From Lachnospiraceae bacterium (GTDB lineage: Bacteria; Bacillota; Clostridia; Lachnospirales; Lachnospiraceae), in the NCBI GenBank assembly GCA_900769115.1, contig CAAGFJ010000004.1, positions 1-55,052 of the forward strand: a stretch of DNA of 55,052 nucleotides, read 5' to 3'. A model generated the notes under the pieces. The model was given only the letters and a program-made list of their open reading frames with translations. It was not told where the DNA came from and did not search any database. Shown piece after piece: positions 44,109 to 54,224 of this stretch. How positions within the stretch are numbered: position 1 is the first letter of the stretch; each line of letters opens with the position of its first letter. The position numbers were made by a program, and so were the translations under genes.

Positions 44109-45512
44109 TTATTTCTGATTGCCTTCTTTTCCCTTCCCATAATAAAATTGTATCAATCCGACACGGGAACGAGTATGTGTCTTTTCATTTAACGACGTAA
44201 TATGTCTATATAATGCTGCCCTCGATATATATAATTGTTCCGCAATATTCTGCACACTGTCATCCGATTCTAACAACACCTGCAATACTTCCTGCTCGCG
44301 TTCGGTCAGATGATATTGTTCTGCAAAATGTGCAAATCGTTGTTCTTCCTTCTCTTCCGGTGCAAAAGCGGTATTTATCTTATGTATCCATCCTGAATAT
44401 AATGTTAATGCAATATGAATACATACAAACAGAACAACTGCAATTATACTGATCAGAACGGCATCCTTTTTTGCAAACACCGCAATGGATACGGAACCGA
44501 TCAGTCCGGCACCTATATTATTGACTGCCCTGCCGAAACCAGCCCAGAATACAGGATGTCCGGTATGTAATGCATATTCCATAAAGCTTGTCGTAAAATA
44601 GACCGCAAAAAAACCTGCCGACAGATAAAACACATATAAACCCAACACATACAGATTCCCGGATACAATAAGCAGGATGCAGATTACAGATAGCAATGTT
44701 ATACAATACATAATAATATTCATATAACACCGCTTTTGAATATCATACAAAAAGCCGGCCGCTAAGCCGCTAAGTGCTAACAGCAATCGCGGCCAACGCC
44801 CAATATCCATATCACCATCTGCATGATATAATGTAACAACGTTGTCTAATGTTGCAAATATAATCGTCATCAAAAGCACACATATAACAAGTGCAAGCCC
44901 TGCATACAGAACATTAGGCTCATCTGACAAATCATGTTCTTTAATTCCAACCTCCGGTCGTCGAAACATTAATATCACAATACCAACCAACAGGATTCCG
45001 CAAACTGACAACCATATCGTCTCCGGAACAATGTTTGTATGTAAACTATTGTGAATAAACTGTAGTACGATCCCTGTTGCATAAGAAATGCCCACAATTA
45101 CCGCCAGATGCGAGTCATATCCTAATATCCGGATGACACCATAGTGTATCGCACTTCCCAGCACTCCTAAATTGACATATAGTAATAATCCTGCAAGTAG
45201 CATACCCTGATAGGAACTATGCTGACATATTATGTAACAACACAACACCCCTTCCAAACAGGCAACCCCTATGAGAATCCTTGCAACATATGTGTTGCAA
45301 CGCCGGTACAACAACGGAAACAAGACAAATCCGATTGCACTTGCGGCCAGAATATAACTTTGTGCAACTACAACACCGGATGCATCTGTTACCATTGCCA
45401 TGCAGTTGTCAAACAGATATTCCATACCAAGAAATACAAAAAGAAATAATGCAAGAACCACTATGCAGCATATCCGGTTTGTGCGAAGACGATCTTCCGT
45501 TATAACCTTCAT
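44109..45512 (-). CDS. Membrane-embedded LuxR-type transcription regulator
   Basis: 467 residues. The first 375 residues form about twelve membrane helices in an MFS-like layout; the last 75 carry a LuxR helix-turn-helix (LTEREQEVLQVLLESDDSVQ, then YISRAALYRHITSLNEKTH). Proteins of this build are thought to sense a small molecule with the transporter-like part and act on nearby promoters from the membrane. Adjacent to the BspA-like gene downstream, the likely target (inference). Confidence 0.85.
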   Translation of the reverse strand: MKVITEDRLRTNRICCIVVLALFLFVFLGMEYLFDNCMAMVTDASGVVVAQSYILAASAIGFVLFPLLYRRCNTYVARILIGVACLEGVLCCYIICQHSSYQGMLLAGLLLYVNLGVLGSAIHYGVIRILGYDSHLAVIVGISYATGIVLQFIHNSLHTNIVPETIWLSVCGILLVGIVILMFRRPEVGIKEHDLSDEPNVLYAGLALVICVLLMTIIFATLDNVVTLYHADGDMDIGRWPRLLLALSGLAAGFLYDIQKRCYMNIIMYCITLLSVICILLIVSGNLYVLGLYVFYLSAGFFAVYFTTSFMEYALHTGHPVFWAGFGRAVNNIGAGLIGSVSIAVFAKKDAVLISIIAVVLFVCIHIALTLYSGWIHKINTAFAPEEKEEQRFAHFAEQYHLTEREQEVLQVLLESDDSVQNIAEQLYISRAALYRHITSLNEKTHTRSRVGLIQFYYGKGKEGNQK

Positions 45513-45524
45513 ATTTGTATACTC

Positions 45525-46769
45525 CTATGGTCTTACCTGTCCGTTACCGTATATGATATATTTGGTTGTTGTGAGTGCTTCTAATCCCATTGGTCCCCTT
45601 GCGTGCAGCTTCTGGGTGCTGATTCCAATCTCTGCACCAAATCCAAATTCAAATCCATCCGTAAAGCGGGTAGATGCATTGACGTATACCGCCGCAGAAT
45701 CAATCTCATTCAGAAAACGTTGTGCATTCTCGTAATCCTTTGTCACAATGGATTCTGAATGTCCGGTTGAATTCCGGTTAATGTGTTCGATTGCTTCATC
45801 AATTGAATGGACCACCTTTGCAGAAATGATCTTATCCAGATATTCTGTGGCATAATCCTCCTCTGTAGCTGGAACTACTCCGGCATCATAAGTCTGCACC
45901 TTCTGATCTCCACGAATCTCACATTGGTTTTCTTTAAGCATACCAATCAGTCGCGGAATTACCGCATCGGCAATATCCTTATGAATCACTAATGATTCAC
46001 AGGCATTACATACACCTAACCGTTGCAGCTTGGCATTCTTCACAATGTCCACTGCCATATCAACATCTGCAGATGCATCTACATATACATGACAATTACC
46101 AGTTCCTGTCTCAATAACCGGAACAGTAGCATTCTGTACAACAGAACGGATCAGGCCAGCACCGCCTCTTGGAATTAGGACATCAATATAATCGTTCAGC
46201 TTCATCATACGGGTTGCTGTCTCACGACTTGTATCCTCCAATAAGAAGATTGCATCCGGTGTCACATGCATCTCTGCTAAAGATTCCTTGATAATAGCAA
46301 CCAATGCCATATTCGAATGAATTGCATCGGAACCTCCCCGCAAAATCACAGCGTTACTGGTCTTAAAACACAGAGAAAAAGCATCCACTGTTACATTCGG
46401 ACGGGATTCATATATAATCCCAATCACACCAAGTGGTACACGTTTCTTGCCGATCAGTAATCCATTCGGGCGCTCTTTCATAGACAAGACCTCACCAATC
46501 GGATCTTCCAATGTTGCAACCTGTCGTACCCCCTCTGCAATTCCCTCAATCCGTTCCGGTGTCAGTTGTAAACGATCCAATAAGGATTCCGGCATATGAT
46601 TTGCCTTTCCGTTGGCAATATCCTTTGCGTTCGCTTCCAGAATCTGTTCCGTATTATCTATCAGATTCTTTGCTACTGTAAGAAGACATGCATTCTTCAT
46701 TGGTTTTGATAATTTGTTCAATGTTCTCGAAGCTTCCTTAGCAAGCTTTCCCATCATTTCTAATTCCAT
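45525..46769 (-). CDS. proA: Gamma-glutamyl phosphate reductase
   Basis: 414 residues. Catalytic cysteine in GVCNACESLV, NADPH-site RGGSDAIHSN and GAEIGISTQKLHARGPMG near the end are all as in ProA. It reduces glutamyl-5-phosphate to the semialdehyde in proline synthesis. proB is not in the window upstream, so the usual proBA pair is split or lies elsewhere. Confidence 0.96.
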   Translation of the reverse strand: MELEMMGKLAKEASRTLNKLSKPMKNACLLTVAKNLIDNTEQILEANAKDIANGKANHMPESLLDRLQLTPERIEGIAEGVRQVATLEDPIGEVLSMKERPNGLLIGKKRVPLGVIGIIYESRPNVTVDAFSLCFKTSNAVILRGGSDAIHSNMALVAIIKESLAEMHVTPDAIFLLEDTSRETATRMMKLNDYIDVLIPRGGAGLIRSVVQNATVPVIETGTGNCHVYVDASADVDMAVDIVKNAKLQRLGVCNACESLVIHKDIADAVIPRLIGMLKENQCEIRGDQKVQTYDAGVVPATEEDYATEYLDKIISAKVVHSIDEAIEHINRNSTGHSESIVTKDYENAQRFLNEIDSAAVYVNASTRFTDGFEFGFGAEIGISTQKLHARGPMGLEALTTTKYIIYGNGQVRP

Positions 46770-46798
46770 GTAGATTCCCCTTTTCTATATGTATTTGG

Positions 46799-46824
46799 AT
46801 CAGCAGAATATATACTCTGCTGAT
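46799..46824 (-). terminator. Hairpin between cyclo-ligase and proA genes
   Basis: ATCAGCAGA (46799-46807) pairs with TCTGCTGAT (46816-46824). No T run follows, so it may be a weak terminator or a processing hairpin before proA. Confidence 0.45.
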
Positions 46825-46844
46825 GCTTCCATCCAATCAACTTA

Positions 46845-47414
46845 TTATAATATGCCGTATTCTGTAATGATATAATCTGGCAGGATATCATGTTTCTCAT
46901 AAGGCAGATCTTCTGATATAACCTGAAAATCATAGCACAGTGCCGCTGTTGTATGCGCCATATGTTCCGCTAAATACTTATCATAATATCCTCCACCGTA
47001 TCCGATCCGATGCTTATTCCGGTCAAATGCAAGCCCTGGCATCAATATAAGTGCAGATTCCGTCAATGGCTTTGCTGCAGCTTCCAATACCGGTTCCATA
47101 ATTCCATATGCCCCTTGCTGCCACTGTGTCTGCCCGGTTACCGGATAGAACTCCATTGTCTGATTCACTTCATCCGTTACCGGAACGTAGACTTCTTTGT
47201 TATGTTTCCACGCTTCCTGCATAATTGTATCACAGGATACCTCGTTACGAAATGCCTGATAAATACAAATATACCGATTCGTTCGATAAAGCTCAGATTG
47301 AAATAATTGTTGTGCAATCTGTCTGGAACGTTCCTGCTGTTCCGCTCCGCTTAATTCATTGCGTTTTTGCTGCATAACCTTTCGTAATTGACGTTTATCC
47401 AGATTATTTTCCAT
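46845..47414 (-). CDS. 5-formyltetrahydrofolate cyclo-ligase
   Basis: 189 residues from the ATG at 47414, which overlaps the DUF896 end and has GGGAGCG upstream. The family signature LAFDRNKHRIGYGGGYYDKY is complete, and the N-terminal RQLRKVMQQKRNEL is typical. It converts 5-formyl-THF to methenyl-THF with ATP. Confidence 0.93.
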   Translation of the reverse strand: MENNLDKRQLRKVMQQKRNELSGAEQQERSRQIAQQLFQSELYRTNRYICIYQAFRNEVSCDTIMQEAWKHNKEVYVPVTDEVNQTMEFYPVTGQTQWQQGAYGIMEPVLEAAAKPLTESALILMPGLAFDRNKHRIGYGGGYYDKYLAEHMAHTTAALCYDFQVISEDLPYEKHDILPDYIITEYGIL

Positions 47415-47628
47415 TGATATTGCGCTCCCGTACCATCTTAAGCGGCGTGATCGTACCATCCGGATTCTTCACACTCGCATTATCTAACTGGGAACGGATA
47501 TTTCGCTTAATGGAATCAATATATTCCTGACGCAACATCTGCTGTTCCAGCTTTTCCTCATCCGTAAGACCTTCTGCTTTTGCCTTATGATACAACTCAT
47601 TAATTCTTGCTATTTTCTTATCATCCAT
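47404..47628 (-). CDS. DUF896 (YnzC-like) small protein
   Basis: 74 residues, two-helix N-terminus (IARINELYHKAKAEGLTDEE) followed by EKLEQQMLRQEYIDSIKRN, the DUF896 pattern. Cytoplasmic; function unresolved. Overlaps the following gene by 11 bases. Confidence 0.9.
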   Translation of the reverse strand: MDDKKIARINELYHKAKAEGLTDEEKLEQQMLRQEYIDSIKRNIRSQLDNASVKNPDGTITPLKMVRERNINGK

Positions 47629-47639
47629 CTGTCTGCTCC

Positions 47640-49232
47640 TTATCTATAATACTTCTGAATAATTGCTTCTGCAACCTTCATGCCATCCATCGCAGCCGAC
47701 ATAATGCCGCCTGCATATCCGGCACCCTCTCCACAAGGATAAACACCGGAAATGTTAGACTGAAACTCATCGGAACGCTCAATCCTGACTGGTGACGAGG
47801 TTCGGCTCTCCACTCCGGAAAGGATTGTATCCGGATGGGAAAATCCAGGAATCTCCTGTTCAAAATGCTGAATTCCTTCTATAATAGCATCCGATACATA
47901 ATCCGGCAAGCATGCCGCAACATTACCACATGTATAGGTTCCTTTAATCTGTGGTGTGATTATTCCTGTCATTTTAGATGGTCTGCCTGCCTCAAAGTCC
48001 TCAAAACGCTGCACTACTACCTTTCCTTTTCCTTGTGCGTAAGCAGCAGCTTCTAATCTCCTTTGAAATTCTACACCAGCAAGTGGGGAATCCCCACCAT
48101 AATCTTCTTTTCTTACAGTGACAACGATCGCTGAGTTGGAATTTGCTCCATCCCGTCCGCTATAACTCATTCCATTTACCGCCGTATGCTCTGGCTCAGA
48201 AGAAGCATTGACTACATATCCGCCCGGACACATACAGAAGGAATAGACACCTCTTCCATTTGACGCCTGATAAGTCAGCTTATATGGTGCCGCCGGCAGA
48301 CTGTCTGCTGCGATTCCCTCTCCATACATTGCCTGCTGAATCCATTGCGCCGGATGCTCCACTCGGACTCCGATCGCAAAGTCCTTTGGACGCATTGTTA
48401 CAACCCGTTCGTGCAGCATAGCAACGGTATCTCTTGCAGAATGACCAATTGCCAACACAACATGATTCGATGCAACCCACGTCTTAGTTCCGTTATGTAG
48501 CAATTCAACCGCTGTGATCTGCCCCTCCTCCACACGAATATCTACTGCTTTGGTATCAAATAGGAACAGACCTCCAAGCTCCTCAATCTCCTGCCGGATT
48601 CCTCTTATCACCTGGATTAACAGATCCGTTCCAATATGTGGCTTATTGTCATATAGAATGGATTGTGGTGCCCCATGTTTCACAAATTCCTCTAACACAT
48701 AGCGAATCCTGCCGTACTTGTCCTTGACCTGCGTATTCAGCTTACCATCACTGAAGGTTCCTGCACCACCTTCTCCAAATTGTACGTTACATTCCGGATT
48801 CAATGCCTCTCCTTTCCAGAATGCTTCTACCTGTGTAAGGCGTTCTTCTACTGGAAGACCACGTTCTACCACGATCGGAGTAAAACCTCTCTTTGCTAGC
48901 AAGAGTGCACAGAACAGACCTGCCGGTCCAGCTCCGATGATCAATGGATGATGCTCCATTGCCTGTTCACCTGCATCAGGAACCCGATAATCCACCCTGT
49001 TACTTAACATAATATTATTATCGTTAAGTTTCTTTACAATGCGGGCTTCCTTTGGCAAAGTAACTCCCACCTGGTAGATATAATATATATCTGGCTTTCT
49101 ACGGGCATCAATGGAACGCTTCAGAATCACATACGGTGGCAGCTCTTTACAATGCAGCTTTCGCATAATCTGGCGTTCTAATTCCTTTAGTCCTTTTTCA
49201 ACATGTACTTTAATCCCTCGAATTTCAATCAT
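47640..49232 (-). CDS. FAD-dependent oxidoreductase, COG2509 type
   Basis: 530 residues. An N-terminal ferredoxin-like region (about 1-85) precedes the dinucleotide motif IIGAGPAGLFCALLLAKRG. NVQFGEGGAGTFSDGKLNT and GRGVYSFCMCPGGYVV are typical of this uncharacterised dehydrogenase family. Substrate unknown. Same operon as DUF896 and the second FAD protein. Confidence 0.88.
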   Translation of the reverse strand: MIEIRGIKVHVEKGLKELERQIMRKLHCKELPPYVILKRSIDARRKPDIYYIYQVGVTLPKEARIVKKLNDNNIMLSNRVDYRVPDAGEQAMEHHPLIIGAGPAGLFCALLLAKRGFTPIVVERGLPVEERLTQVEAFWKGEALNPECNVQFGEGGAGTFSDGKLNTQVKDKYGRIRYVLEEFVKHGAPQSILYDNKPHIGTDLLIQVIRGIRQEIEELGGLFLFDTKAVDIRVEEGQITAVELLHNGTKTWVASNHVVLAIGHSARDTVAMLHERVVTMRPKDFAIGVRVEHPAQWIQQAMYGEGIAADSLPAAPYKLTYQASNGRGVYSFCMCPGGYVVNASSEPEHTAVNGMSYSGRDGANSNSAIVVTVRKEDYGGDSPLAGVEFQRRLEAAAYAQGKGKVVVQRFEDFEAGRPSKMTGIITPQIKGTYTCGNVAACLPDYVSDAIIEGIQHFEQEIPGFSHPDTILSGVESRTSSPVRIERSDEFQSNISGVYPCGEGAGYAGGIMSAAMDGMKVAEAIIQKYYR

Positions 49233-49244
49233 ATCTATCTCCGT

Positions 49245-50483
49245 TCATTCTTTTCCTGTAATCGAATGCGCTGCCTGAATTCCTGATAATATAGCAAATG
49301 TAAGATTATAACCGCCACAGCATCCATTCACATCTAACAATTCTCCCGTCAGATATAGATTCGGATTCTTCACTGACTCCATTGTACGAAGATTCACCTC
49401 TGCCAGAGAAACACCACCTGCCGTTACCTGTGCTTTGCCGTAATCTTCTTTCCAAATTGGTTGAAATGTAAGCTTCTTAATGTGGGATGTCAACCGGTTA
49501 ACCTGCTTGTCCGTCAACGCCCTGCACATAGTACCCTCCTCTATACGAAGTCTTTTTAACAGATACCGGACCATTCCTGCCGGAAATATACCAAGCAGCA
49601 GATTATATATGGATTGTTCCGGATTATCTGCCGCCTGCATTTGTATATAATCCTTAAGCTTATTCCAATTCCAGTCCGGCAGCAGATCAATATGTAGTTC
49701 TATCTTCTGTATTGCATATGGAAGATAACAGGACAAATTCATCATCACAATACCTGACAGATTGTCCTCATTCCATTGAATCTGTCCGGTTTCCTGTGCA
49801 ATTACACCGTCTGGTTCATGTAAGGTTACCGTTCCGTCCATCCGTACTCCCTTTGTATATTTCAATAAAGCATCTTCAACGTAGATGGGTCTTAACACGG
49901 AATGAACCGGACGAACCGTATGTCCTAACTTCTGAACTAACTGATATCCCGAACGACTACCACCAAGCTTAGGTGATGCTGCTCCTCCTGTACACATAAG
50001 CAGATGGGTACACTCATATCTGGCACCCTTTGTATCTGTCAGTTCATAACCTGTCACAGACTGTATGCGCTTCTTATGAATCGCTGCAATCTCTGTCTGC
50101 AATTGAAATGTTACTCCGTTCTCTCTGCACTTATCATACAACAGATTCGTAACCTGTCTGGCTTGATTGGAAAATGGATAATAATATCCATTCTTTTGAT
50201 AGGTGATAACTCCAAGCTGGTTAAAAAAATCCAATACTTCCTGATAAGAATGCATCATCACCCATTCTGCAATCTTCTCCGGATGATCAGAATGATACCA
50301 TTCCTTGCCAAATGCAGCATTCGTTATATTGCCCTTTCCATTGCCGGATGCACTTAGCTTTCTGCCACAGACAGATTCTTTCTCTATCACCAGAATCCGC
50401 ATAGCAGTATCCTGCTTAGATGCTGTATATGCTGCACATAATCCGGCAGCACCTCCGCCAACAATGATCATATCGTATACCAT
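49245..50483 (-). CDS. HI0933-like FAD oxidoreductase
   Basis: 412 residues. FAD motif IIVGGGAAGLCAAY, family motif CGRKLSASGNGKGNITN and the C-terminal GELLDVNGCCGGYNLTFAI. Homologues are annotated as aminoacetone oxidase or BaiN-like reductases; reaction here unknown. Twelve bases upstream of the COG2509-type gene. Confidence 0.9.
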   Translation of the reverse strand: MVYDMIIVGGGAAGLCAAYTASKQDTAMRILVIEKESVCGRKLSASGNGKGNITNAAFGKEWYHSDHPEKIAEWVMMHSYQEVLDFFNQLGVITYQKNGYYYPFSNQARQVTNLLYDKCRENGVTFQLQTEIAAIHKKRIQSVTGYELTDTKGARYECTHLLMCTGGAASPKLGGSRSGYQLVQKLGHTVRPVHSVLRPIYVEDALLKYTKGVRMDGTVTLHEPDGVIAQETGQIQWNEDNLSGIVMMNLSCYLPYAIQKIELHIDLLPDWNWNKLKDYIQMQAADNPEQSIYNLLLGIFPAGMVRYLLKRLRIEEGTMCRALTDKQVNRLTSHIKKLTFQPIWKEDYGKAQVTAGGVSLAEVNLRTMESVKNPNLYLTGELLDVNGCCGGYNLTFAILSGIQAAHSITGKE

Positions 50484-50498
50484 CTTAACTCCTTCGTA

Positions 50499-51095
50499 TC
50501 AGCTTGAATAATTTTCCAAAAAATTATATAAATCTGATTCATTTTCCAAATAATATCCATTCATCACCTGTTCCTTTATATCATCTGGGAGCAGATGAAT
50601 CGGTATCTGTGTGTACTCATATACGGTTTTCCCGTCACCCTTCATAATCACGACATACCCGTTAAAAGACTTAGCGTAGTAACCATAATATACCGGCTGC
50701 TCATATGTCTTACGAAGATATATCGTATTGCCCTTATAAGAAGTCATTATATAAGAGGTCAGCCCCTCCTCCTGTTCTTTCTTGGAAAGATGCCGCATAT
50801 AATCATTCAAATATCTCTCGATTCCATCCTTATTGCATCCTAACAATGCAGGAATACTACCTACATCCTCCATCAGGGTTCTCTGTTCCTCTTTGTAATA
50901 ATATTCCACTTTAAAATGTGTATCCTGTGTTACCGGAAAAGAGGATTGCTCCTTGGCAACCGCTACATTCTCATATCTTCCATCCTTTGTGCGGATATAC
51001 TTCTCTGGATAAAAATATTGATAAGCATAGACAGAGATTGCCGCAACTACACCTGTCAATAATGCAAACACTGCAAAAATGATATTTCGTTTCAT
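50499..51095 (-). CDS. Membrane-anchored BofC-C-like protein
   Basis: 198 residues from the ATG at 51095 (GGAGGAAG upstream). One N-terminal helix (about 3-24) and an extracellular domain. The last 55 residues (IPIHLLPDDIKEQVMNGYYL, then LYNFLENYSS) resemble the BofC C-terminal domain, found in the B. subtilis regulator of the SpoIVB/SigK checkpoint. A sporulation link is not proven; many related anaerobes carry such domains in non-sporulation proteins. Confidence 0.6.
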   Translation of the reverse strand: MKRNIIFAVFALLTGVVAAISVYAYQYFYPEKYIRTKDGRYENVAVAKEQSSFPVTQDTHFKVEYYYKEEQRTLMEDVGSIPALLGCNKDGIERYLNDYMRHLSKKEQEEGLTSYIMTSYKGNTIYLRKTYEQPVYYGYYAKSFNGYVVIMKGDGKTVYEYTQIPIHLLPDDIKEQVMNGYYLENESDLYNFLENYSS

Positions 51096-51156
51096 AACTT
51101 CCTCCAAATATACTCTAGAGAAAGTATGACCATACTCCTTGTATCTTATTCCCAAA

Positions 51157-53739
51157 TCAAAAAATCTGCCCCTTCAGATCCTCTCTCAACAGAGAGAATT
51201 CATCAAGTACCTGATAAAGGCCGCTGATTAAAGTCCGGTAATTCTTTTGCAAGGTACTATATGTCTCAACAATATATGTCATATCCTCAGTCTCAAGGGA
51301 TTTCTCCTGTTTCTCCGCAAAATTACCAAGTGTTGTTGCACCTGCAATCCATAATGAGGACTTTAATCCATGAATCTCTACCAGGTACCTCTTATGATCC
51401 TTCTCTGCAAAATATCGTTTTATATGCTGGCTCTTCTCAGGATATGTCTCAATTGCAAGATTCAAAATCTCATAATACATCTTTGTATCCCCATTACAAT
51501 AAGAAAGTCCCGTCTTCATGTTAACATTCAATTCGTTAAGCCTGTCTTCCAGCGTAGGTTCTGTTGCCGTTGCTATCTGCTGCTTTACATGACCTCCTTC
51601 AAAGCATGTCAGAAGCAGTTTGTCTAATGCTTCTTTCATCAATGGTTTACTCAGGTAATAGTCAAAGCCTTCTGCTAACAATTCCTCTCTGACTCCATCC
51701 ACTGCATTCGCCGTTAATGCTACTACAATTGTATTCACAAGTGCTCCGGGCATTCGCTGCATCTTATGCAATGTCTGCACACCATCCATCTCCGGCATCA
51801 TATGATCCATAAAAATAATATCATAACATTTCTTCTCAATAGCCGCCAATGCCTGTTTACCACTTGATACAACATCTGCCTGCATCTGATACTGTTCTAA
51901 GATCCGCTTGGTGACGATTTGATTAATCTCGTTATCATCTACTACTAACGCTGTATATTCTTCAAAAGATAAATCAATGGAGGATGCCACATCCTCTTCC
52001 TTGTATTCCAGCAGACCCATTGGTGATGCATCTACAATCTGTTGTGTCAGGCAAACCGAAAATGTGGTTCCTTTTCCATATTCACTCTCGCACTGTAATG
52101 TTCCACCCATTAATTCTACATAACCCTTAACAATGGATAGTCCAAGACCGGATCCTTCGATATTCACATTCTTTCGGTCATTCGACCGGGCAAACATCCC
52201 AAATATCTTCTCCTGTTCTTCTTTGCGAATTCCAATTCCTGTGTCTGTAATCCGTATAACAAAACGAATCTTCTCTGTAGTCTGATCTTCAACTTGAATT
52301 GTGAATGAAATCTTCCCTTCTGGTGTGTATTTCACAGCATTATTCAACAAATTAATCAAAATCTCACGTATTCTGGTCTCATCCCCGTTCAATATGGAAG
52401 GAAATTCCTCGGGTATTTCATACACAAACTGCACCTGTTGGCTATGCATCTGTGATGTGATAATCGAAATAACATCCACAAATAGTGCTGTAGTGGAATA
52501 ATTCTTCATCAACAATTCCAAACGTCCGGATTCAATCTTGGATATATCTAAGATCTCATTGATGATATTCAATAATGACTTCGCAGAATTATAAATATAA
52601 CCAATCTGTTCCTTCATTTGTTTGACATCATTTCCCTGTAATGCCAACGAAGAAAATCCCATAATAGCGTTCATTGGTGTACGAATCTCATGACTCATAT
52701 TCGCAAGGAATATTGATTTGGCACGATTCGCCCGTTCCGCCTCCTGTTTCAATGAAATCATCTCATCCGTATATTGACTGATGAATGTCATATCAAAAAT
52801 CCATGCCATATACCCCTTCATTGTTGTATCTTCATACAGTGGAGAAACCCTTATCTCATAATTCTTGTTCTGGCTATTATATACGGATTCTCCTTCCCTG
52901 GCAAATACCCTGGTTATGATCGATTGCACTTTCGCCTCATCCTTTAATTGTGGAAAGATCGTTCCTGCAATCTCATTAAAATATAATAGATTATAATTCA
53001 TATCAACAATCAGTACGCCTTCTTTTACATTCTCAATGACATTCTCTTTTGCAAGCTGCATGGTATCCAACAATCCATAATTCAATACATTAATGGTTAT
53101 CAGACAACAGGAAATAATAATACCAATTGGTGTCGGATCAAATTCATTCAAAATACCACTTAAATACAAACCAAGGATCAGCGTAGGAAATATACCGGCT
53201 AACATTAACAAAAAGATACGTTGTCTCTCTGCTCCTTTTCGTTTGAGACATTGTGTGAGTGAGATATAACAAGAATATCCCATCATTCCTAATGTAACAG
53301 CCATAAAAATATAATATCCAATGCCACGATCAAATTGCAAATGTGGAAAAAATCCGGTATTGGCCATAGTTATATTCTTATAATAAAATGTATGCTGTGT
53401 GCAGGTCAGAATAAGTAACAACATAAAGGTATTAAATATAAATATTCCTTTTATAATCCGGTCTGACACTTTCACATTACAATATTTGCACTCAAATAAA
53501 ATCAGTAAAACCATGACATATGACTTACCAATATAACCAAACCGGGCAGCCAATAACATCTCAGAAATATTAGTTGCCTGCATCTCGAACATATAGGAAA
53601 CGATACTAATAAATGCACATCCAGATGCTGCCATCAAAATCTTCTGATTCTCTGAACTTTTCTGTAAACTAACAACCACCAGATTCGCAAATCCAATCAC
53701 GACACCCAGTAATTGAATATGTAACAATATACTATACAT
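51157..53739 (-). CDS. Hybrid sensor histidine kinase with receiver and Hpt domains
   Basis: 860 residues in the order 7TM sensor (about 1-225), PAS (about 235-320), HisKA with H350 (NMSHEIRTPMNAIMG), HATPase (N box NLLNNAVKYTPEG, G1 DTGIGI, G2 GSGLGLSIVKGY), receiver with D645 (IIFMDHMMPEMDG) and Hpt with H790 (VEIHGLKSSL). A full phosphorelay in one protein. No response regulator with an output domain lies next to it. Confidence 0.93.
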   Translation of the reverse strand: MYSILLHIQLLGVVIGFANLVVVSLQKSSENQKILMAASGCAFISIVSYMFEMQATNISEMLLAARFGYIGKSYVMVLLILFECKYCNVKVSDRIIKGIFIFNTFMLLLILTCTQHTFYYKNITMANTGFFPHLQFDRGIGYYIFMAVTLGMMGYSCYISLTQCLKRKGAERQRIFLLMLAGIFPTLILGLYLSGILNEFDPTPIGIIISCCLITINVLNYGLLDTMQLAKENVIENVKEGVLIVDMNYNLLYFNEIAGTIFPQLKDEAKVQSIITRVFAREGESVYNSQNKNYEIRVSPLYEDTTMKGYMAWIFDMTFISQYTDEMISLKQEAERANRAKSIFLANMSHEIRTPMNAIMGFSSLALQGNDVKQMKEQIGYIYNSAKSLLNIINEILDISKIESGRLELLMKNYSTTALFVDVISIITSQMHSQQVQFVYEIPEEFPSILNGDETRIREILINLLNNAVKYTPEGKISFTIQVEDQTTEKIRFVIRITDTGIGIRKEEQEKIFGMFARSNDRKNVNIEGSGLGLSIVKGYVELMGGTLQCESEYGKGTTFSVCLTQQIVDASPMGLLEYKEEDVASSIDLSFEEYTALVVDDNEINQIVTKRILEQYQMQADVVSSGKQALAAIEKKCYDIIFMDHMMPEMDGVQTLHKMQRMPGALVNTIVVALTANAVDGVREELLAEGFDYYLSKPLMKEALDKLLLTCFEGGHVKQQIATATEPTLEDRLNELNVNMKTGLSYCNGDTKMYYEILNLAIETYPEKSQHIKRYFAEKDHKRYLVEIHGLKSSLWIAGATTLGNFAEKQEKSLETEDMTYIVETYSTLQKNYRTLISGLYQVLDEFSLLREDLKGQIF

Positions 53740-53757
53740 AACTCCCTCTCGTATATC

Positions 53758-54135
53758 TTATAGTACAAATCCCTTTGGTAACAGTTCCATCAGAGAATAA
53801 GTAATGATCTTTCCCTTCTCCTCTAATATCACTTCTGCCTCTGGCATAAATTCATTCATAACCTGTAGACAAATACCACATGGATATGCGGTAGAGCCAT
53901 CTCCTGCTGCCACAGCAATTGCCACAAAATTGCGTTCCCCTTCTGATACAGCTTTGAATATAGCAGTTCTCTCTGCACAATTCGTTGCACCATAGGATGC
54001 ATTCTCAATATTGCAGCCTGTATATACCTTCCCTTTCGTTGTCAGCAATGCTGCACCCACTGTAAAATGTGAATATGGTGCGTATGCATATGCAGCTGCT
54101 TCTTTGGCACATGCAATTAATTTCTCTTTTGTCAT
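53758..54135 (-). CDS. cdd: Cytidine deaminase
   Basis: 125 residues from the ATG at 54135 (GGAGGG upstream). Zinc site and catalytic glutamate in NCAERTAIFKA and PCGICLQVM; YSHFTVGAALLT binds the pyrimidine. Tetrameric type by length. It salvages cytidine to uridine. Confidence 0.95.
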   Translation of the reverse strand: MTKEKLIACAKEAAAYAYAPYSHFTVGAALLTTKGKVYTGCNIENASYGATNCAERTAIFKAVSEGERNFVAIAVAAGDGSTAYPCGICLQVMNEFMPEAEVILEEKGKIITYSLMELLPKGFVL

Positions 54136-54179
54136 ACAGATATCCCTCCAATTACCAATATACAACATAAATAAAGCAT

Positions 54180-54209
54180 AAGGGGTTGTTCCTTCCTGGA
54201 CAACCCCTT
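54180..54209 (-). terminator. Terminator between DUF3048 and cdd genes
   Basis: AAGGGGTTGT (54180-54189) pairs with ACAACCCCTT (54200-54209) around a ten-base loop. It ends the DUF3048 transcript on the minus strand. Confidence 0.75.
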
Positions 54210-54224
54210 AACATCCGAATTACA

